64,000 nucleotides of DNA from a bacterium (GCA_030685015.1 JAUXWS010000100.1:62001-126000); one strand, 5' to 3'. Shown: positions 39,019 through 48,992, counted from the stretch's first letter. Numbers and translations are program-made. Notes: generated by a model not told the origin, from the letters alone.

Positions 39019-40327
39019 TGGCCACCTCGCCATCCACGATGTGGATTCCAATCTCCTCGCTGGTGGCCAGCTCCATCAAGACCAGCACGCCGTGCTCGGC
39101 GGCCCACTCCGAAACCCGGGCCCGGGTCTTCTCAGTCATCATCGAGGCCTCGCGCAGGGCCAGGAACTTGAGCTTCGGATGCATGGCCGCGCCCATGGCC
39201 AGGGACACCTCCAGGCGCTGGGCGTCGCTGGCCTGCTCGAACGGCCGATCCTTGTAAGTCACCTGGCCCTCGTCGGTGATGGACAGCCCGTCGATGGGGA
39301 AGTGGGCTGACAGAATCACTTGGCTGATCTCGTCGTCGACGGCGTCAATGCGGGTCGTCAGATCGGCGCTCTCTTTCTGCAGGCCCTTCACCGAGGTCTC
39401 CTCCTCGCGGTAGCGCTGGGCGCCGCGCGCCTTCTCGTTGGTCTCCTCGGCCGTGGCCAGCTGGGTCTCCAGGTCCTGCAGCTTCGGATCCACCAGCGCA
39501 TCCACCTCGGCCTTCAGATCGCGGCCCGTTTCCACCAGCTCAGTAACGCGCGTGCGCGCGGCTTCCAGCTCCTCTTCCAAGCGCTTGACCTCGGCCTTGG
39601 CAGTGACATGCGCCTGGCGCAGATCTTGGAGTTCCTGCCGCTTGGCGTCGTGGGCCTTCTTCAGCGCTCTTGCAGCTTCCAGATCCTGTGACAGCTCGGT
39701 CAGGCTGACCAGCGCTGGCGCGTCCTTGCCCGGCATGGGCAGCGCCTCCAACCTGGACTCGGCGCTCTTGAGGTCGCGGTTCACGTCGGTGCGCTGGTCG
39801 TACACGATCTGGCGCTTCTGTTTCAGCGCATCGATGGGCGCTTTCACGCCGGCCATATCGATCAAGACGCGACTGCGCCCTTCGGGCTTCATGCGGATGA
39901 ACTCGGAGGGGTCGAAGGTCAGCGTGTTGAAGAAGGCGTCCAGGATGGTCTGCGGGCTGGGGAAGCTCCCCTTGTCCGGCGTCCAGATCTTCAGGCCCCA
40001 GCCGCCCTCAACCGTGACGGTGCGTGTCACGCGGATCCGGCGCAGGCTCTCCGGGCATGCGTCGTCCTCGGGGGCGAGGTCCAACGTGATCTCCGCCTGC
40101 TCCGCGCCCTCGTGCACGGGCTCGCGCGGCGTGACCTTGGCGCCGCCCAGGGCGGTCCAGATGGCCTGGATGACGCTGGTCTTGCCCTCGCCGTTCTCGC
40201 CGGAGAGGATGGCGGTGTGGGCCTTCGGGTCGAAGGCGATCTGCACGGCCTTCAGGCGCAGGAAGTTCTCGGCCTTGAGGGCGATGATGCGGTAGCTGTC
40301 CGCCAGTTTGTGCGGTTCTTTAGGCAT
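39008..40327 (-). CDS. RecF/SbcC-like AAA ATPase
   Basis: A 439-residue ABC-type ATPase. The N-terminal half-domain has YRIIALKAENFLRLKAVQIA and the Walker A GENGEGKTS (about 43-51). A long coiled-coil (about 165-330) follows. The C-terminal half-domain has ASDAQRLEVSLAMGAAMHPK as signature region and a degenerate Walker B, LKFLALREASMM, followed by a His-switch-like HGVLVLMELATSEEI. This is the layout of RecF/Rad50/SbcC proteins and phage gp46-like ATPases involved in recombination or end processing. The coiled coil is short, without a zinc hook. No nuclease partner is adjacent; the RecB-like nuclease is 15 kb away. Confidence 0.75.
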   Translation of the reverse strand: MPKEPHKLADSYRIIALKAENFLRLKAVQIAFDPKAHTAILSGENGEGKTSVIQAIWTALGGAKVTPREPVHEGAEQAEITLDLAPEDDACPESLRRIRVTRTVTVEGGWGLKIWTPDKGSFPSPQTILDAFFNTLTFDPSEFIRMKPEGRSRVLIDMAGVKAPIDALKQKRQIVYDQRTDVNRDLKSAESRLEALPMPGKDAPALVSLTELSQDLEAARALKKAHDAKRQELQDLRQAHVTAKAEVKRLEEELEAARTRVTELVETGRDLKAEVDALVDPKLQDLETQLATAEETNEKARGAQRYREEETSVKGLQKESADLTTRIDAVDDEISQVILSAHFPIDGLSITDEGQVTYKDRPFEQASDAQRLEVSLAMGAAMHPKLKFLALREASMMTEKTRARVSEWAAEHGVLVLMELATSEEIGIHIVDGEVASAN

Positions 40328-40700
40328 GGGGCGTCTCCAGGTTGGTGCTGTGTTGCAGGCGATTCATGCGCGCCCAGACGTCGTGCAGGGCGGCGCGGTA
40401 GGAATGATCGGCGGCGGCCGTGGTAGCGGCCTCGGTCTTGAAATTGAAATAGGTGATGCAGCGTGCGAGGGCCTCCACCACAGCCCGGAGCTGGCGCTCG
40501 TCCACGATGATTCGCCAGCGGTAGTCGGCGCTCGGCGTTTCGATGATCTGGCCCAGGGACATGCGGGCCATCATATCCAGGTCCATGTGGACGGAGAGGC
40601 GTTCCAGGTGCTGGCGGTCGCGGGCCCGGATCTGGTAGCGGTCCGGTTCCAGCCGGCTGCGGGTGATGCTGTAGTAGCCCAGGGTGGTGAACAGCCACAT
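40320..40700 (-). CDS. Conserved hypothetical protein (MWLFTT family)
   Basis: A 126-residue protein starting MWLFTTLGYYSITRSR. Short proteins with this start, an RxR-x-DLE-like middle and an ITYFNFKTE block, then a tail ending near VW, form a widely distributed family of unknown function found in bacterial chromosomes and mobile elements. ATG at 40700 has AAAGGA upstream. It overlaps the ATPase start by 8 bases, so it is coupled to it. Confidence 0.65.
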   Translation of the reverse strand: MWLFTTLGYYSITRSRLEPDRYQIRARDRQHLERLSVHMDLDMMARMSLGQIIETPSADYRWRIIVDERQLRAVVEALARCITYFNFKTEAATTAAADHSYRAALHDVWARMNRLQHSTNLETPHA

Positions 40701-40713
40701 GGGATTGGTCCTT

Positions 40714-43614
40714 TCAGAAGGGGAGGTCTTCAGCGTCGTGGATGGTGGCCTGGACCGGGCGTGGTGCGGCCTGGGGCGGGGCAGGCGCGGCACTGGCGAG
40801 AACTGTGGGCTCGCTCACCGCTTCTTCGGCATCGAGGCCGTGCATGCGTTGCAGGGCTTGGCGCAGGTTGTCGGGACGGATCTTGAGAATTCGCTTGCGG
40901 GCGCCACCTACAGTGATCCTGGTGATGTCGGCCTCTTCGATGACGTGCTGTGTCTTGAGTAGGTTGGTTAGGCGGTTGCTGGTCAAATCTTTTTCGAATG
41001 GCCATGCACCGTCTTCATCGAGTTCAGCCTGGATGGCCTTGGCAAGCCCCTTGCCCACGAACTTCCACGCCTCTCCAAACACATCGTAGTCGCGCTGGTT
41101 GTCGCCGGTGATCAGGTTGAGGGTGGTCTGCAGGATCAGGATGTCGACGCTTTCCCGGCGGGCTTCTTCCTCGCGCTCGGCTTCCTTTTTGCGCTGTGTT
41201 GTCAGGATGATGTCCACCAGGGACTTCGTCTCATCCCACTGCGCGTCCTGATCAACCAACCGTGCCATGGCAATCAGGGATATCCAGATCTCGTACTCTC
41301 GGTTCTCGATCTCAGTGTAGGCTCCCATCAGGTCCACCGTGTAGATCCGCCAGACCTCATGGAACCGGGTCAGCGCCATGCAGTGCATCATGTTCCGCAG
41401 ATCCGCAGACAGGCGTGCAACTTCTTCCACTTTCTGCGCGTGGTGAAACAGGTTGATACCCTTCTGCTTGCGAAGGCAGTGAATGGTGACACATCGATTG
41501 CCAAAGACCGGATCGATCTTGCTGATGCTTCCCAGGCATTTTGGGCTGAACGCATCGAAGGCCTCGACCTGATTGGTCTCCGTGTTCATCCGGTACACCA
41601 GTGCCCCATCTGCGTAGGAGTCCAGGAAGAGGGAGCGGGTGGCGGCTTCGATAGTGCCAGCTTTTGGGAAGGACAGTTTCTCTGCTTCGTCCATGAGCAA
41701 GGTGGATTGGGATCCATCTACCGTGCGGTAGAGGGCTGCGTCGGAAATGTTGGACGTCTTGATGGCGTTGAAAGCAAGGGATTCGATAAAACGAAGACTG
41801 AGGCTCTTCCCTGATCCAGACCCTCCGTTGAAGTGCAGATATCCCACACGACCGAACACTGGGAAGAAGTAGGTCATCATGACCCAAAGGGTCACGATGT
41901 CGTACTCATGATCGGCGGGGTACCAAATGAACCGCTTGATCAGGTCACGCATCCGCATGAAGACCTTGGCCGCGTTGGGCGTATTGCCCTCCGGATCCGC
42001 CAGCAAGCGTTCCATGCTGAATGGGGCATCCCCGCGTGTCCACCGGGGCAGGCCCTCGTTGGGGAAGCGGATTCGCCCCTTGGATTGGGTGGACCGCTCC
42101 GCGTAGGGCACCAGGGAAACGACGGCTTTGCCATCCTGGCTGGTCGATTCGATGACAAACGGGGAGTACGGCTCATCGGACCTGGGGCGCAGCCACACGC
42201 CGATGTTGGCTGTGGGGGTCTCGCGGAAGTCAAAGCCCAGGGCCGCCCGATAGGGGACCTCATCCTTGAAAACGACGCCCGAACCTGGCGTTGGTTGTGC
42301 GGATGTCGATGGGGATTCCTGCGCCTTGAAGGTCAAAGTGGGGGCGGGGATGGTCTTGGCCTGGGCCCTCATCATCTCACGCAGGGATGTTGGGCGTGAT
42401 CCGACTTGCGCGGCAATGGTCTTGAGATGAATGTCCTGCAGGTTGCCTTCCAGCGCTCTGACATCGGCCAGCAGTTCGCGCAAGGTAGCCTGGGCGTCGC
42501 GGGTCAGACGCTCGCCTGCCTTCACGTCGGGCAGCTGCGCGATCTGGTACTCCACCAGGTCCGGCGCGCCATCCAGCAGCGCCTGGAACTCCTCCTTGGT
42601 CCCACCAGCCCGGGCCCAGTCGTTGAGGTCATTTACCTCTGGCATGTGCAGGATGCAGACCTCGCCATCCGGCATGGCGGCCTGGATGGCCCGCGCTGAC
42701 TTCAGCACTCGACCGCGGCCGGTGTCGTCGTTGTCCCAGATCAGTGTCACGCGGCGCTGCCCGCGGAACAGGTCCGCATGCTTGGAAGCCTCCACGCCCA
42801 GGCACGCGACGGCCTGGTGTCCAAACTGCATGGCCGTCCAGCAGTCGGGGACGCCCTCGGTCACCACCACCTTGCGGGACTTGTGACCGAGGGCATCCTC
42901 GTTGTAGAGGCCTGCCGGCTGGCCGGCCAGGTGCATGTACTTGCGCTTTTCAGTCGGATCCAGCGTGCGGAAGGTCATGCCCGTCACGCGCTGGCGGGCG
43001 AGTAGGGGGATGGACAAGCGCGGGCCAAGGAAGAGGATGTTGCCGCTCTTGTTACGCAGGCCGGCGGCGTCGAAGTCCTCCTTGCTGAACGCCTCCAGCC
43101 TGGGGTGCCGTTCACGCCACTCATAAAGCTTCTGCAGGTCCAGGAGGCCCAAGCACTGATCCTTGATCAGATCCTCCGTGAAGCCGCGGGAAAGCAGGTA
43201 GTCGCGCGCGCTGGCAGCCGTCGAGTTTTCCATGAGCAGCCAGCTGTGGGCCACCTGGGCGACAACGGTCAGCACCTCCTCACGCTGGTGCCTTGCCTCG
43301 ACTTCGGCCTTCTCTTCTTCGGTGGGCGGCCGCATCTCGATGCCCAGCAGGTCGGCGCTGATCTTGACAGCCTCCTTGAAGGACACGCCCTGCTCGGCCA
43401 TCACATAGTCAATGGGGCTGCCACCACACGGGGTCGTCTGGTGGCTGGGGCACCACCAGGAGTTGGTCTCGCTGTAAACGATGAACGATCCGTTTTTGTC
43501 CGCGTGGCCTGGGAGCGGGCAGCAGATGGGCTTTCGTCCCGTGTGATGCGGAACGAGCTTGTCCATGGTCAGATCGTGCTTGATGCGCTCGACGAGGTCC
43601 CGGTAGTGGCCCAC
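40714..43614 (-). CDS. Primase-helicase
   Basis: A 966-residue replication protein. The N-terminus has a CHC2-type zinc finger (CCPLPGHADKNGSF ... WWCPSH). A Toprim core follows: VVVTEGVPDCWTAMQFGH (Glu, about 251-268), LIWDNDDTGRGR (DxD-like, about 293). After a helical spacer comes an ATPase/helicase domain with Walker A FNGGSGSGKSLSLR (about 597-610) and Walker B LLMDEAEKL (about 641). The C-terminal 120 residues look like a winged-helix region. It would synthesise primers and unwind DNA at the phage replication fork. The layout differs from T7 gp4, which has a RecA-type helicase, because the ATPase here is of the primase-polymerase/AAA kind. Confidence 0.85.
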   Translation of the reverse strand: MGHYRDLVERIKHDLTMDKLVPHHTGRKPICCPLPGHADKNGSFIVYSETNSWWCPSHQTTPCGGSPIDYVMAEQGVSFKEAVKISADLLGIEMRPPTEEEKAEVEARHQREEVLTVVAQVAHSWLLMENSTAASARDYLLSRGFTEDLIKDQCLGLLDLQKLYEWRERHPRLEAFSKEDFDAAGLRNKSGNILFLGPRLSIPLLARQRVTGMTFRTLDPTEKRKYMHLAGQPAGLYNEDALGHKSRKVVVTEGVPDCWTAMQFGHQAVACLGVEASKHADLFRGQRRVTLIWDNDDTGRGRVLKSARAIQAAMPDGEVCILHMPEVNDLNDWARAGGTKEEFQALLDGAPDLVEYQIAQLPDVKAGERLTRDAQATLRELLADVRALEGNLQDIHLKTIAAQVGSRPTSLREMMRAQAKTIPAPTLTFKAQESPSTSAQPTPGSGVVFKDEVPYRAALGFDFRETPTANIGVWLRPRSDEPYSPFVIESTSQDGKAVVSLVPYAERSTQSKGRIRFPNEGLPRWTRGDAPFSMERLLADPEGNTPNAAKVFMRMRDLIKRFIWYPADHEYDIVTLWVMMTYFFPVFGRVGYLHFNGGSGSGKSLSLRFIESLAFNAIKTSNISDAALYRTVDGSQSTLLMDEAEKLSFPKAGTIEAATRSLFLDSYADGALVYRMNTETNQVEAFDAFSPKCLGSISKIDPVFGNRCVTIHCLRKQKGINLFHHAQKVEEVARLSADLRNMMHCMALTRFHEVWRIYTVDLMGAYTEIENREYEIWISLIAMARLVDQDAQWDETKSLVDIILTTQRKKEAEREEEARRESVDILILQTTLNLITGDNQRDYDVFGEAWKFVGKGLAKAIQAELDEDGAWPFEKDLTSNRLTNLLKTQHVIEEADITRITVGGARKRILKIRPDNLRQALQRMHGLDAEEAVSEPTVLASAAPAPPQAAPRPVQATIHDAEDLPF

Positions 43615-43626
43615 GTGCTTCCCCTG

Positions 43627-45693
43627 CTATCGAATTGCTGCCATGAAGAGGTCGTCGCCCCGGGCTGCCAGGATGGCCGCCGTTGCGTCGTATTGGTGCT
43701 CGTTTCGGTCCTTGGTCACGTCCCAGGCCGCCCCGGCCCAGGGCCTGCCATCCCGGGCCTGCGTGGCCCGCACCACGTCCGCCACGCGGCCCTTGGTCGC
43801 GGTCAGGCCGCCACCCACCTTCTCCTTGATCTCGCCCGGCAGGAGCCAGACGGTGGGCACCTCGTGGTAGACGCGCGCCGCCACCAGCAGGGCCTTGGCA
43901 TAGGCCAGGCCTTTCAAGGCAGCGGCGCTCTGCGCGCCGGAGGACGGGGTCTCACAGCAGAGGATGGCGGGCGGGTGGGCCAGCAGGAAATCGCGGATCC
44001 CGCTGGCCAATATCTCCAGCCGGCGGCCGTCGTCGTCGGCTTTGCGCAAGCCTAGCTTCCTGTCAGACGGCGCGGTCACCAGCGTGGTTATGGCCACGGG
44101 CCACCAGGCGCCCAGGTCCACGGCGACGAGGGCGAAGTGCGTGAAGCTCGGGTCCATGCCGACGGCAAAGCGGGCGGGCCCGCCTGGCCGGATCAGGATG
44201 GCCGGAGCGTCCAGGGCGGGGATGGGCAGGGTCTCCTGCTGCCGGCTCTGTCCTGCCGGCGCAGCCTTCACGATCGTAGCGCGCAGCGTCTTGTAGGCGG
44301 CGCGCCGGCCGGCGTACTGGCGCAGCAGGGGCTTCGAGTCGTTGTCCACGTTGACGACGGCGCTGTCGATGAAATCGTACACGTCGCCCCGGGTCTTGCC
44401 CGGCGCCGCGCGCATGACGCGGCCCACGCGCTGCTCCACGCGGCCTTCCGCCTTGGCAGGGAAGGTCAAGAGCAGGGTGTTGAGCTCGGGGATGTTGAGG
44501 CCCTCGTCGGCCACGGTCGAGGCAAAGAGGACGCGCACATGCCCGGACCGAACCGCGTGCCGGATCATGCGGCGCGTGTCCTTCTTCACCTTGCCGGCCA
44601 GGAGCTCGCCCTCGATGCCTCGGGCTTTGGCTGCTTGGAACAGCGGCTCCAGGTGGTCGCCCACGCGCGCGGACAAGACCAGGATCACGCGCTCCTCGTC
44701 GTGGTACAGCTCCTCCAGCGTGTCCAGCACCAGCTTTCGGCGGGCTTCATCCTTGGCCAGGGCGTCGGTCATGTCCTGCCAGTCGCTGGCGCCGCGATAA
44801 GGAAACTCGAAGGCGGTGTGGACCTCGTGGATGACAGCCGGGACCAGGTAGCCGCCGGCCAGCAGGTCCTCTTGGCGCGTCTGGTGGATGATGGGGCCAA
44901 AGGTGTGCAAGAGCTTGGGGGTCAGCCCGTCCTCGCGCTCGGGCGTCGCCGTCAGCGCCAGGCGCCACCTGGCCGGGCAGGCATTCACCACGCGATCAAA
45001 GGTGCTGGCCGGGCAGTGGTGGCCCTCGTCCAGGATGAGGCAGCCAAAGGGCGCCAGAGCGCTCTTCAGGCCCTGGGCGTCCAGTCGCGTCAGGGCCTGG
45101 ACGGTGGCCACCATGATGGGTGCATCCTGGTCCTGCTTGGTGGACGAGAAACTGGCGGGCAGGAATCCAAGCTGCTCTTCGACCTCGTCCTTCCACTGCT
45201 CAAGCAGGTCCAGCGTGTGGACTAAAATCAGCGTGCGCTGTCCAATCTGGGCCAGGGCGGCCAGGGCCGTGTAGGTTTTGCCGCCTCCGGCGGGGATGAC
45301 CACCACGCCCTGAAGCTTCTTCACCATCGCCAGCCTGGCCGCTTCCTGGTAGGGCCGCAGCGCGGGCTCAAAGGCCGGGATGCTGGCCGGCCACACAGCC
45401 CGGCGGTCAGCAATTCCGGGCCATGGGACCAGCACGTCCTTCAGGAGGGCGATCGCTCCACGTGGAGCGCACCAGCGGCCTTGTGCGTTGACGTGGAAGC
45501 CCTCCAGCCGCTTGGGCACATCCCGCCAACGGCCGTCCACCTTTTCCTTGGGCACCTGGATACCGCGCTTCTTGGCCGCGATGTAGGCGGGGTTGGGATA
45601 GGACAAGGCGCGCTCCAACTGCTCGCGGGCGCGGGCAGGAAGATCGCGGATCGGCACTCGGATGAGACTGTCCACCAGGATCGGGCTGCTCAT
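43627..45693 (-). CDS. SF2 helicase fused to RuvC-like nuclease
   Basis: A 688-residue protein. Residues about 105-470 are a superfamily-2 helicase of the UvsW/type-III-Res kind: LRPYQEAARLAMV, Walker A PAGGGKTYTAL (about 136), LILDEGHH (about 220), TATPEREDG and a C-terminal part with QRVGRVMRA. Residues about 500-680 resemble RuvC-type Holliday-junction nucleases: GMDPSFTHFALVAVD (first Asp, about 512), LCCETPSSG (Glu, about 582), and HQYDATAAILAA (Asp, about 667). The order of acidic residues and the Lys-rich region between them match RuvC. The two activities suggest branch migration and resolution of phage DNA junctions in one chain. The fusion is unusual. Its stop is near the primase start. 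Confidence 0.8.
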   Translation of the reverse strand: MSSPILVDSLIRVPIRDLPARAREQLERALSYPNPAYIAAKKRGIQVPKEKVDGRWRDVPKRLEGFHVNAQGRWCAPRGAIALLKDVLVPWPGIADRRAVWPASIPAFEPALRPYQEAARLAMVKKLQGVVVIPAGGGKTYTALAALAQIGQRTLILVHTLDLLEQWKDEVEEQLGFLPASFSSTKQDQDAPIMVATVQALTRLDAQGLKSALAPFGCLILDEGHHCPASTFDRVVNACPARWRLALTATPEREDGLTPKLLHTFGPIIHQTRQEDLLAGGYLVPAVIHEVHTAFEFPYRGASDWQDMTDALAKDEARRKLVLDTLEELYHDEERVILVLSARVGDHLEPLFQAAKARGIEGELLAGKVKKDTRRMIRHAVRSGHVRVLFASTVADEGLNIPELNTLLLTFPAKAEGRVEQRVGRVMRAAPGKTRGDVYDFIDSAVVNVDNDSKPLLRQYAGRRAAYKTLRATIVKAAPAGQSRQQETLPIPALDAPAILIRPGGPARFAVGMDPSFTHFALVAVDLGAWWPVAITTLVTAPSDRKLGLRKADDDGRRLEILASGIRDFLLAHPPAILCCETPSSGAQSAAALKGLAYAKALLVAARVYHEVPTVWLLPGEIKEKVGGGLTATKGRVADVVRATQARDGRPWAGAAWDVTKDRNEHQYDATAAILAARGDDLFMAAIR

Positions 45694-46925
45694 GCACCCT
45701 CCGCTTCGAGTTCAAGCCCGAGCTGGCTGATCCGCTCGTCCTGAAGCGATTTGTACGCTGGGTTCAGTTCGCAGCCCACCCATTGCCGGCCCAGCGATTG
45801 CGCAACGGCGGCCGTGGTTCCGCTGCCGAGGAAGGGGTCGAGCACGATGTCGCATGGGGCGCTTCCGGCCAGGATGCATGGCTTGATCAGGTTAGGTGGG
45901 TAGGTTGCGAAGTGGGCGCGGGAGTAAGGATGGCTGGCGACCGTCCACACGTCGCGCTTGTTGCGCGTCTGTGTGACAGCCCGGAAGGCCCGGTCGCCTG
46001 TCTTGCCAGCAAATGAACCCTTTGCCGCAGACGGTCTGGCAGCCCGACCATCTTGGTGGAAGCTCCCATGCGCGCGTTGGGCAGTGTCCCAGCCAGCCGG
46101 GGCTGGCATTCGATTGCCGCGGTTGGGAGCCTGACCTGGAGCAGCGTATCCGGGGCCTGTGAGGTCGTGTTGGTTGATGCCAACCGATGACTCAGCAATC
46201 GCCTCCGCGTCGTAGTAGTACCGCTCGCTCTTCGCCAGCAGGAACAGGTATTCGTGGGCGGAAGTCGGGCGGTCGCGCACCGACTCGGGCATGGGGTTTG
46301 GCTTGTGCCAGATGATATCCTTGCGCAGGTACCATCCGTCCGCGCGCAGGGCGAAGGCGATCATCCACGGGATTCCAACGAGGTCCTTCGATTTCAAGCC
46401 CGGTACCAGCCTGTCGCTGCGTGGGATCTGCACGTTGTCTCGGCGACGGCTGACGCAAACCTTGTGCGCTCCACCCATTCCGTGCTTCTTCCCGTAATCT
46501 TCCAGGGCGTCGTCGCAATGGCGGGTGCCCGCGTAGCAGTCTCCCATGTTTAGCCAGAGCGTCCCGTCGTCGGAAAGGCAGTCCCAAACGAGCCGGAACA
46601 CGGACACCATGCGCTCGACGTATTCCTCAGGAGTTTGTTCAAGCCCTATCTGCTGGTCCACGCGCCGGGCGCCACAGCGCGCGCAAACAGGGCGGTCCAG
46701 GCGATCGGCGGCGGACACGTTGCGGGACTGCCTTGCCGCGCTGTCCTTTGGCCCACTCCAGCGCTTGATCTCGTGCCCACAGGTGGGGTCTCCGCCATCC
46801 CATTTGGCCGTCCCGTAATCCCGCAGTCCCCAATAAGGCGGGCTTGTGACACAGCAACGGGCACCAAGGCCAGCCAGGCGCGGCAGTACATCGAACACGT
46901 CGCCGAAGTGGCAGCGGTTGATCAT
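45690..46925 (-). CDS. Orphan DNA methyltransferase (N4-cytosine/N6-adenine, beta class)
   Basis: A 411-residue methyltransferase of the permuted beta class: catalytic TSPPYWGLRDYG near the N-terminus (about 28) and the AdoMet motif DPFLGSGTTAAVAQ near the C-terminus (about 358). Between them lie a zinc-like Cys set (CARCGARR and CGHEI) and the target-recognition region. No restriction enzyme is adjacent, so it is probably a solitary methylase protecting phage DNA. Overlaps with helicase genes on both sides by four bases. Confidence 0.88.
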   Translation of the reverse strand: MINRCHFGDVFDVLPRLAGLGARCCVTSPPYWGLRDYGTAKWDGGDPTCGHEIKRWSGPKDSAARQSRNVSAADRLDRPVCARCGARRVDQQIGLEQTPEEYVERMVSVFRLVWDCLSDDGTLWLNMGDCYAGTRHCDDALEDYGKKHGMGGAHKVCVSRRRDNVQIPRSDRLVPGLKSKDLVGIPWMIAFALRADGWYLRKDIIWHKPNPMPESVRDRPTSAHEYLFLLAKSERYYYDAEAIAESSVGINQHDLTGPGYAAPGQAPNRGNRMPAPAGWDTAQRAHGSFHQDGRAARPSAAKGSFAGKTGDRAFRAVTQTRNKRDVWTVASHPYSRAHFATYPPNLIKPCILAGSAPCDIVLDPFLGSGTTAAVAQSLGRQWVGCELNPAYKSLQDERISQLGLELEAEGA

Positions 46926-48901
46926 GCGAATGGGTCCTCGCTGGTGGACAGAAAGCTCCCGATGGCGCCCACCTCGCGGCTCAGCATGCCGCCAGGGATG
47001 GCCTTCAGGAACTGGCGCCCGTACTTCTTGCTGGCCACGCGCCCGTCCAGGAGCAGGACCACGCCGCGGTCATCATGCCGGCGGATCAGGCGGCCGAAGA
47101 TTTGCTTCCAGGTGATCAGGGCGACAGGCAGGCTGTGGTTGAAGAACCAGCCCTTCTCATCATGCTCGGCGATGTAGTCCATGACGGGATCCGCCGGCGA
47201 GGGGAAGGGCAGGCGGTCCAGGGCAACCAGGGACAGGGACTCGCCCGGCACGTCCACGCCCTGGAAGAAGGTCCGCGTGGCGAAAAGCACGCTGGAGACG
47301 TCCTCCTGAAAGCGCTTGATGAGCTGGGTGGAGGGGGCGTCGCCCTGGCGGTGGCAGCGGTAGCCGGCCTTCTCGAACTCCGGCGCCAAGAGGCCGTGGG
47401 CGGACCGAAGGCCCTGGCTGGAGGTGAACAGCAGGAGCGCGCGCCCCTTGGAGTGCAGCACGGCCTCGTGCAGGAGGTCGTGCACGCGGTCGCGGAACTC
47501 GGGCGCGTTGGGCTCGGGCAGCCCATCCGGCACCACCAGCAAGGCTGACGAGTTGAAATCGAAGGGGCTGGGCAGCACGACCTGGCGTGTTTCCTCGCTA
47601 AGGCCGATGCGATCGCGCACGAAGCGGAAGTCCTCGCGCGTGGTGGTCAGTGTGGCGCTGGTGCCAATGAAGCTCGACACCCAGGGCAGCAGGTGCTGGC
47701 GGACGAAGGGGGCAATGGAGACGGGCTTGCCGCAGAGCTTCCACGTGTCGCCGGATGCCGATTCCACGCGCGCCACCCAGTAAACCCAATCCTCGTGCTC
47801 CTGCCAGATGAGGCCCTTCACGCGCTGCGCCAGTTGCCGGCACTGCTCCTCCTGGCGCTCCAGCTGGGCAAATTCCTTCGTGTCCTCGGTGTACCGGCGC
47901 TTGGACTCGCGTAGCTCGCGCACGGCGTCGCGCAAGGCATCCAGGATGGGTCCGTCGTCGATCAGGCCCGCTTCCTTGATGCGGCCGCTGCCCTGGGCCG
48001 CATGTTTGAGCTGCATGACCTTGATGGCGTGGGCCAGGTTATCGGCAGCGCGGTCCAGGTCCTCGTAGCCGTGACGGGAGAGGTGGCGCTTGAATCCCCG
48101 GAAGCTCCAGCGCCCGATCTCCTCGCCAGCGAAGTCGCTACCGATGTCCGGGATCTCGTGGGCCTCGTCGCAGATGAGGACGTCGAAGGGCGGCAGCACT
48201 TGGCCGAAGCCTGCCGTGGCTTTCTGCACCATGAGATGGGCGAAGAGCAGGTGGTAGTTGCAGACCACGACCTGGGCGTCTTCGGCCTCTTCGACGGCGG
48301 CCTTGTGGAAGCATTTGAGCGTGCAGCCCGCGCACTCGCTGGTGTCGGATACGGCGAAGTGCCGCCAGACGCGCGTGCTGGGCTTGAAGGAAAGCTCGCT
48401 GACATCGCCCGATCCCGTCGCCCGCGCCCAGGCCATGACGCGATCGAACTCGTCTTTGTCATCGTCCTGGACGGCCCCGGCGAAGAGGTGGCTTTGGTGC
48501 TCCAGGAATCGGTCTGCGCACAGGAACTGGCCGCGGCCCTTGAGCAGCGTGAAGCCAAATGGCTCGGGCAGCACGCGTGCCAGGAAGGGCAGGTCCTTCT
48601 GCACCAGCTGCTCCTGCAGGGCGATGTTGGCCGTGGCGATGAGGACGCGCTGGTTGGTGGCCAGGGCGTGCTGGATGGCGGGGACGGAGTAGGCGAGGGT
48701 CTTGCCCGTCCCGCATGGAGCCTCCACCAGCAGGTTGCGGCCAGCATCCAGGGCTGCCGCCACTTCCCGCGCCATGACCAGCTGGCTTTCGCGCGCCTGG
48801 TAGCCGGGCAGGTGCTGGGCCATCAGTCCGCCAGGGCCAAAGACATCATCGGCTGTCAGTCTGGTCTTGAGAGCGTCGTCCAAGAATGCGTCCAGGGGCA
48901 T
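46922..48901 (-). CDS. dinG: DinG-type ATP-dependent helicase
   Basis: A 659-residue XPD-family helicase. Walker A EAPCGTGKTLAYSVPAI (about 58), four-cysteine Fe-S region (CAGCTLKCFHKA with a following Cys in VVVCNYHLLFAHL), and LICDEAHEI (DEAH) are present. The C-terminal motor includes FFQGVDVPGESLSLVALDRL and QIFGRLIRRHDDRGVV. DinG enzymes unwind forked and R-loop DNA from 5' to 3'. Bacterial DinG is an SOS gene, and phages carry it among replication functions, as here. Full length, no N-terminal exonuclease. Confidence 0.85.
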   Translation of the reverse strand: MPLDAFLDDALKTRLTADDVFGPGGLMAQHLPGYQARESQLVMAREVAAALDAGRNLLVEAPCGTGKTLAYSVPAIQHALATNQRVLIATANIALQEQLVQKDLPFLARVLPEPFGFTLLKGRGQFLCADRFLEHQSHLFAGAVQDDDKDEFDRVMAWARATGSGDVSELSFKPSTRVWRHFAVSDTSECAGCTLKCFHKAAVEEAEDAQVVVCNYHLLFAHLMVQKATAGFGQVLPPFDVLICDEAHEIPDIGSDFAGEEIGRWSFRGFKRHLSRHGYEDLDRAADNLAHAIKVMQLKHAAQGSGRIKEAGLIDDGPILDALRDAVRELRESKRRYTEDTKEFAQLERQEEQCRQLAQRVKGLIWQEHEDWVYWVARVESASGDTWKLCGKPVSIAPFVRQHLLPWVSSFIGTSATLTTTREDFRFVRDRIGLSEETRQVVLPSPFDFNSSALLVVPDGLPEPNAPEFRDRVHDLLHEAVLHSKGRALLLFTSSQGLRSAHGLLAPEFEKAGYRCHRQGDAPSTQLIKRFQEDVSSVLFATRTFFQGVDVPGESLSLVALDRLPFPSPADPVMDYIAEHDEKGWFFNHSLPVALITWKQIFGRLIRRHDDRGVVLLLDGRVASKKYGRQFLKAIPGGMLSREVGAIGSFLSTSEDPFA

Positions 48902-48992
48902 GGCGCGGGTTGCTCCAGTTGGGAAAGTCGGCCCGGCCGGCTAGAATGCGCGCGTGCCGACCGGGCCTGGTGTGTGGGGTGTGGGTCCTGGA

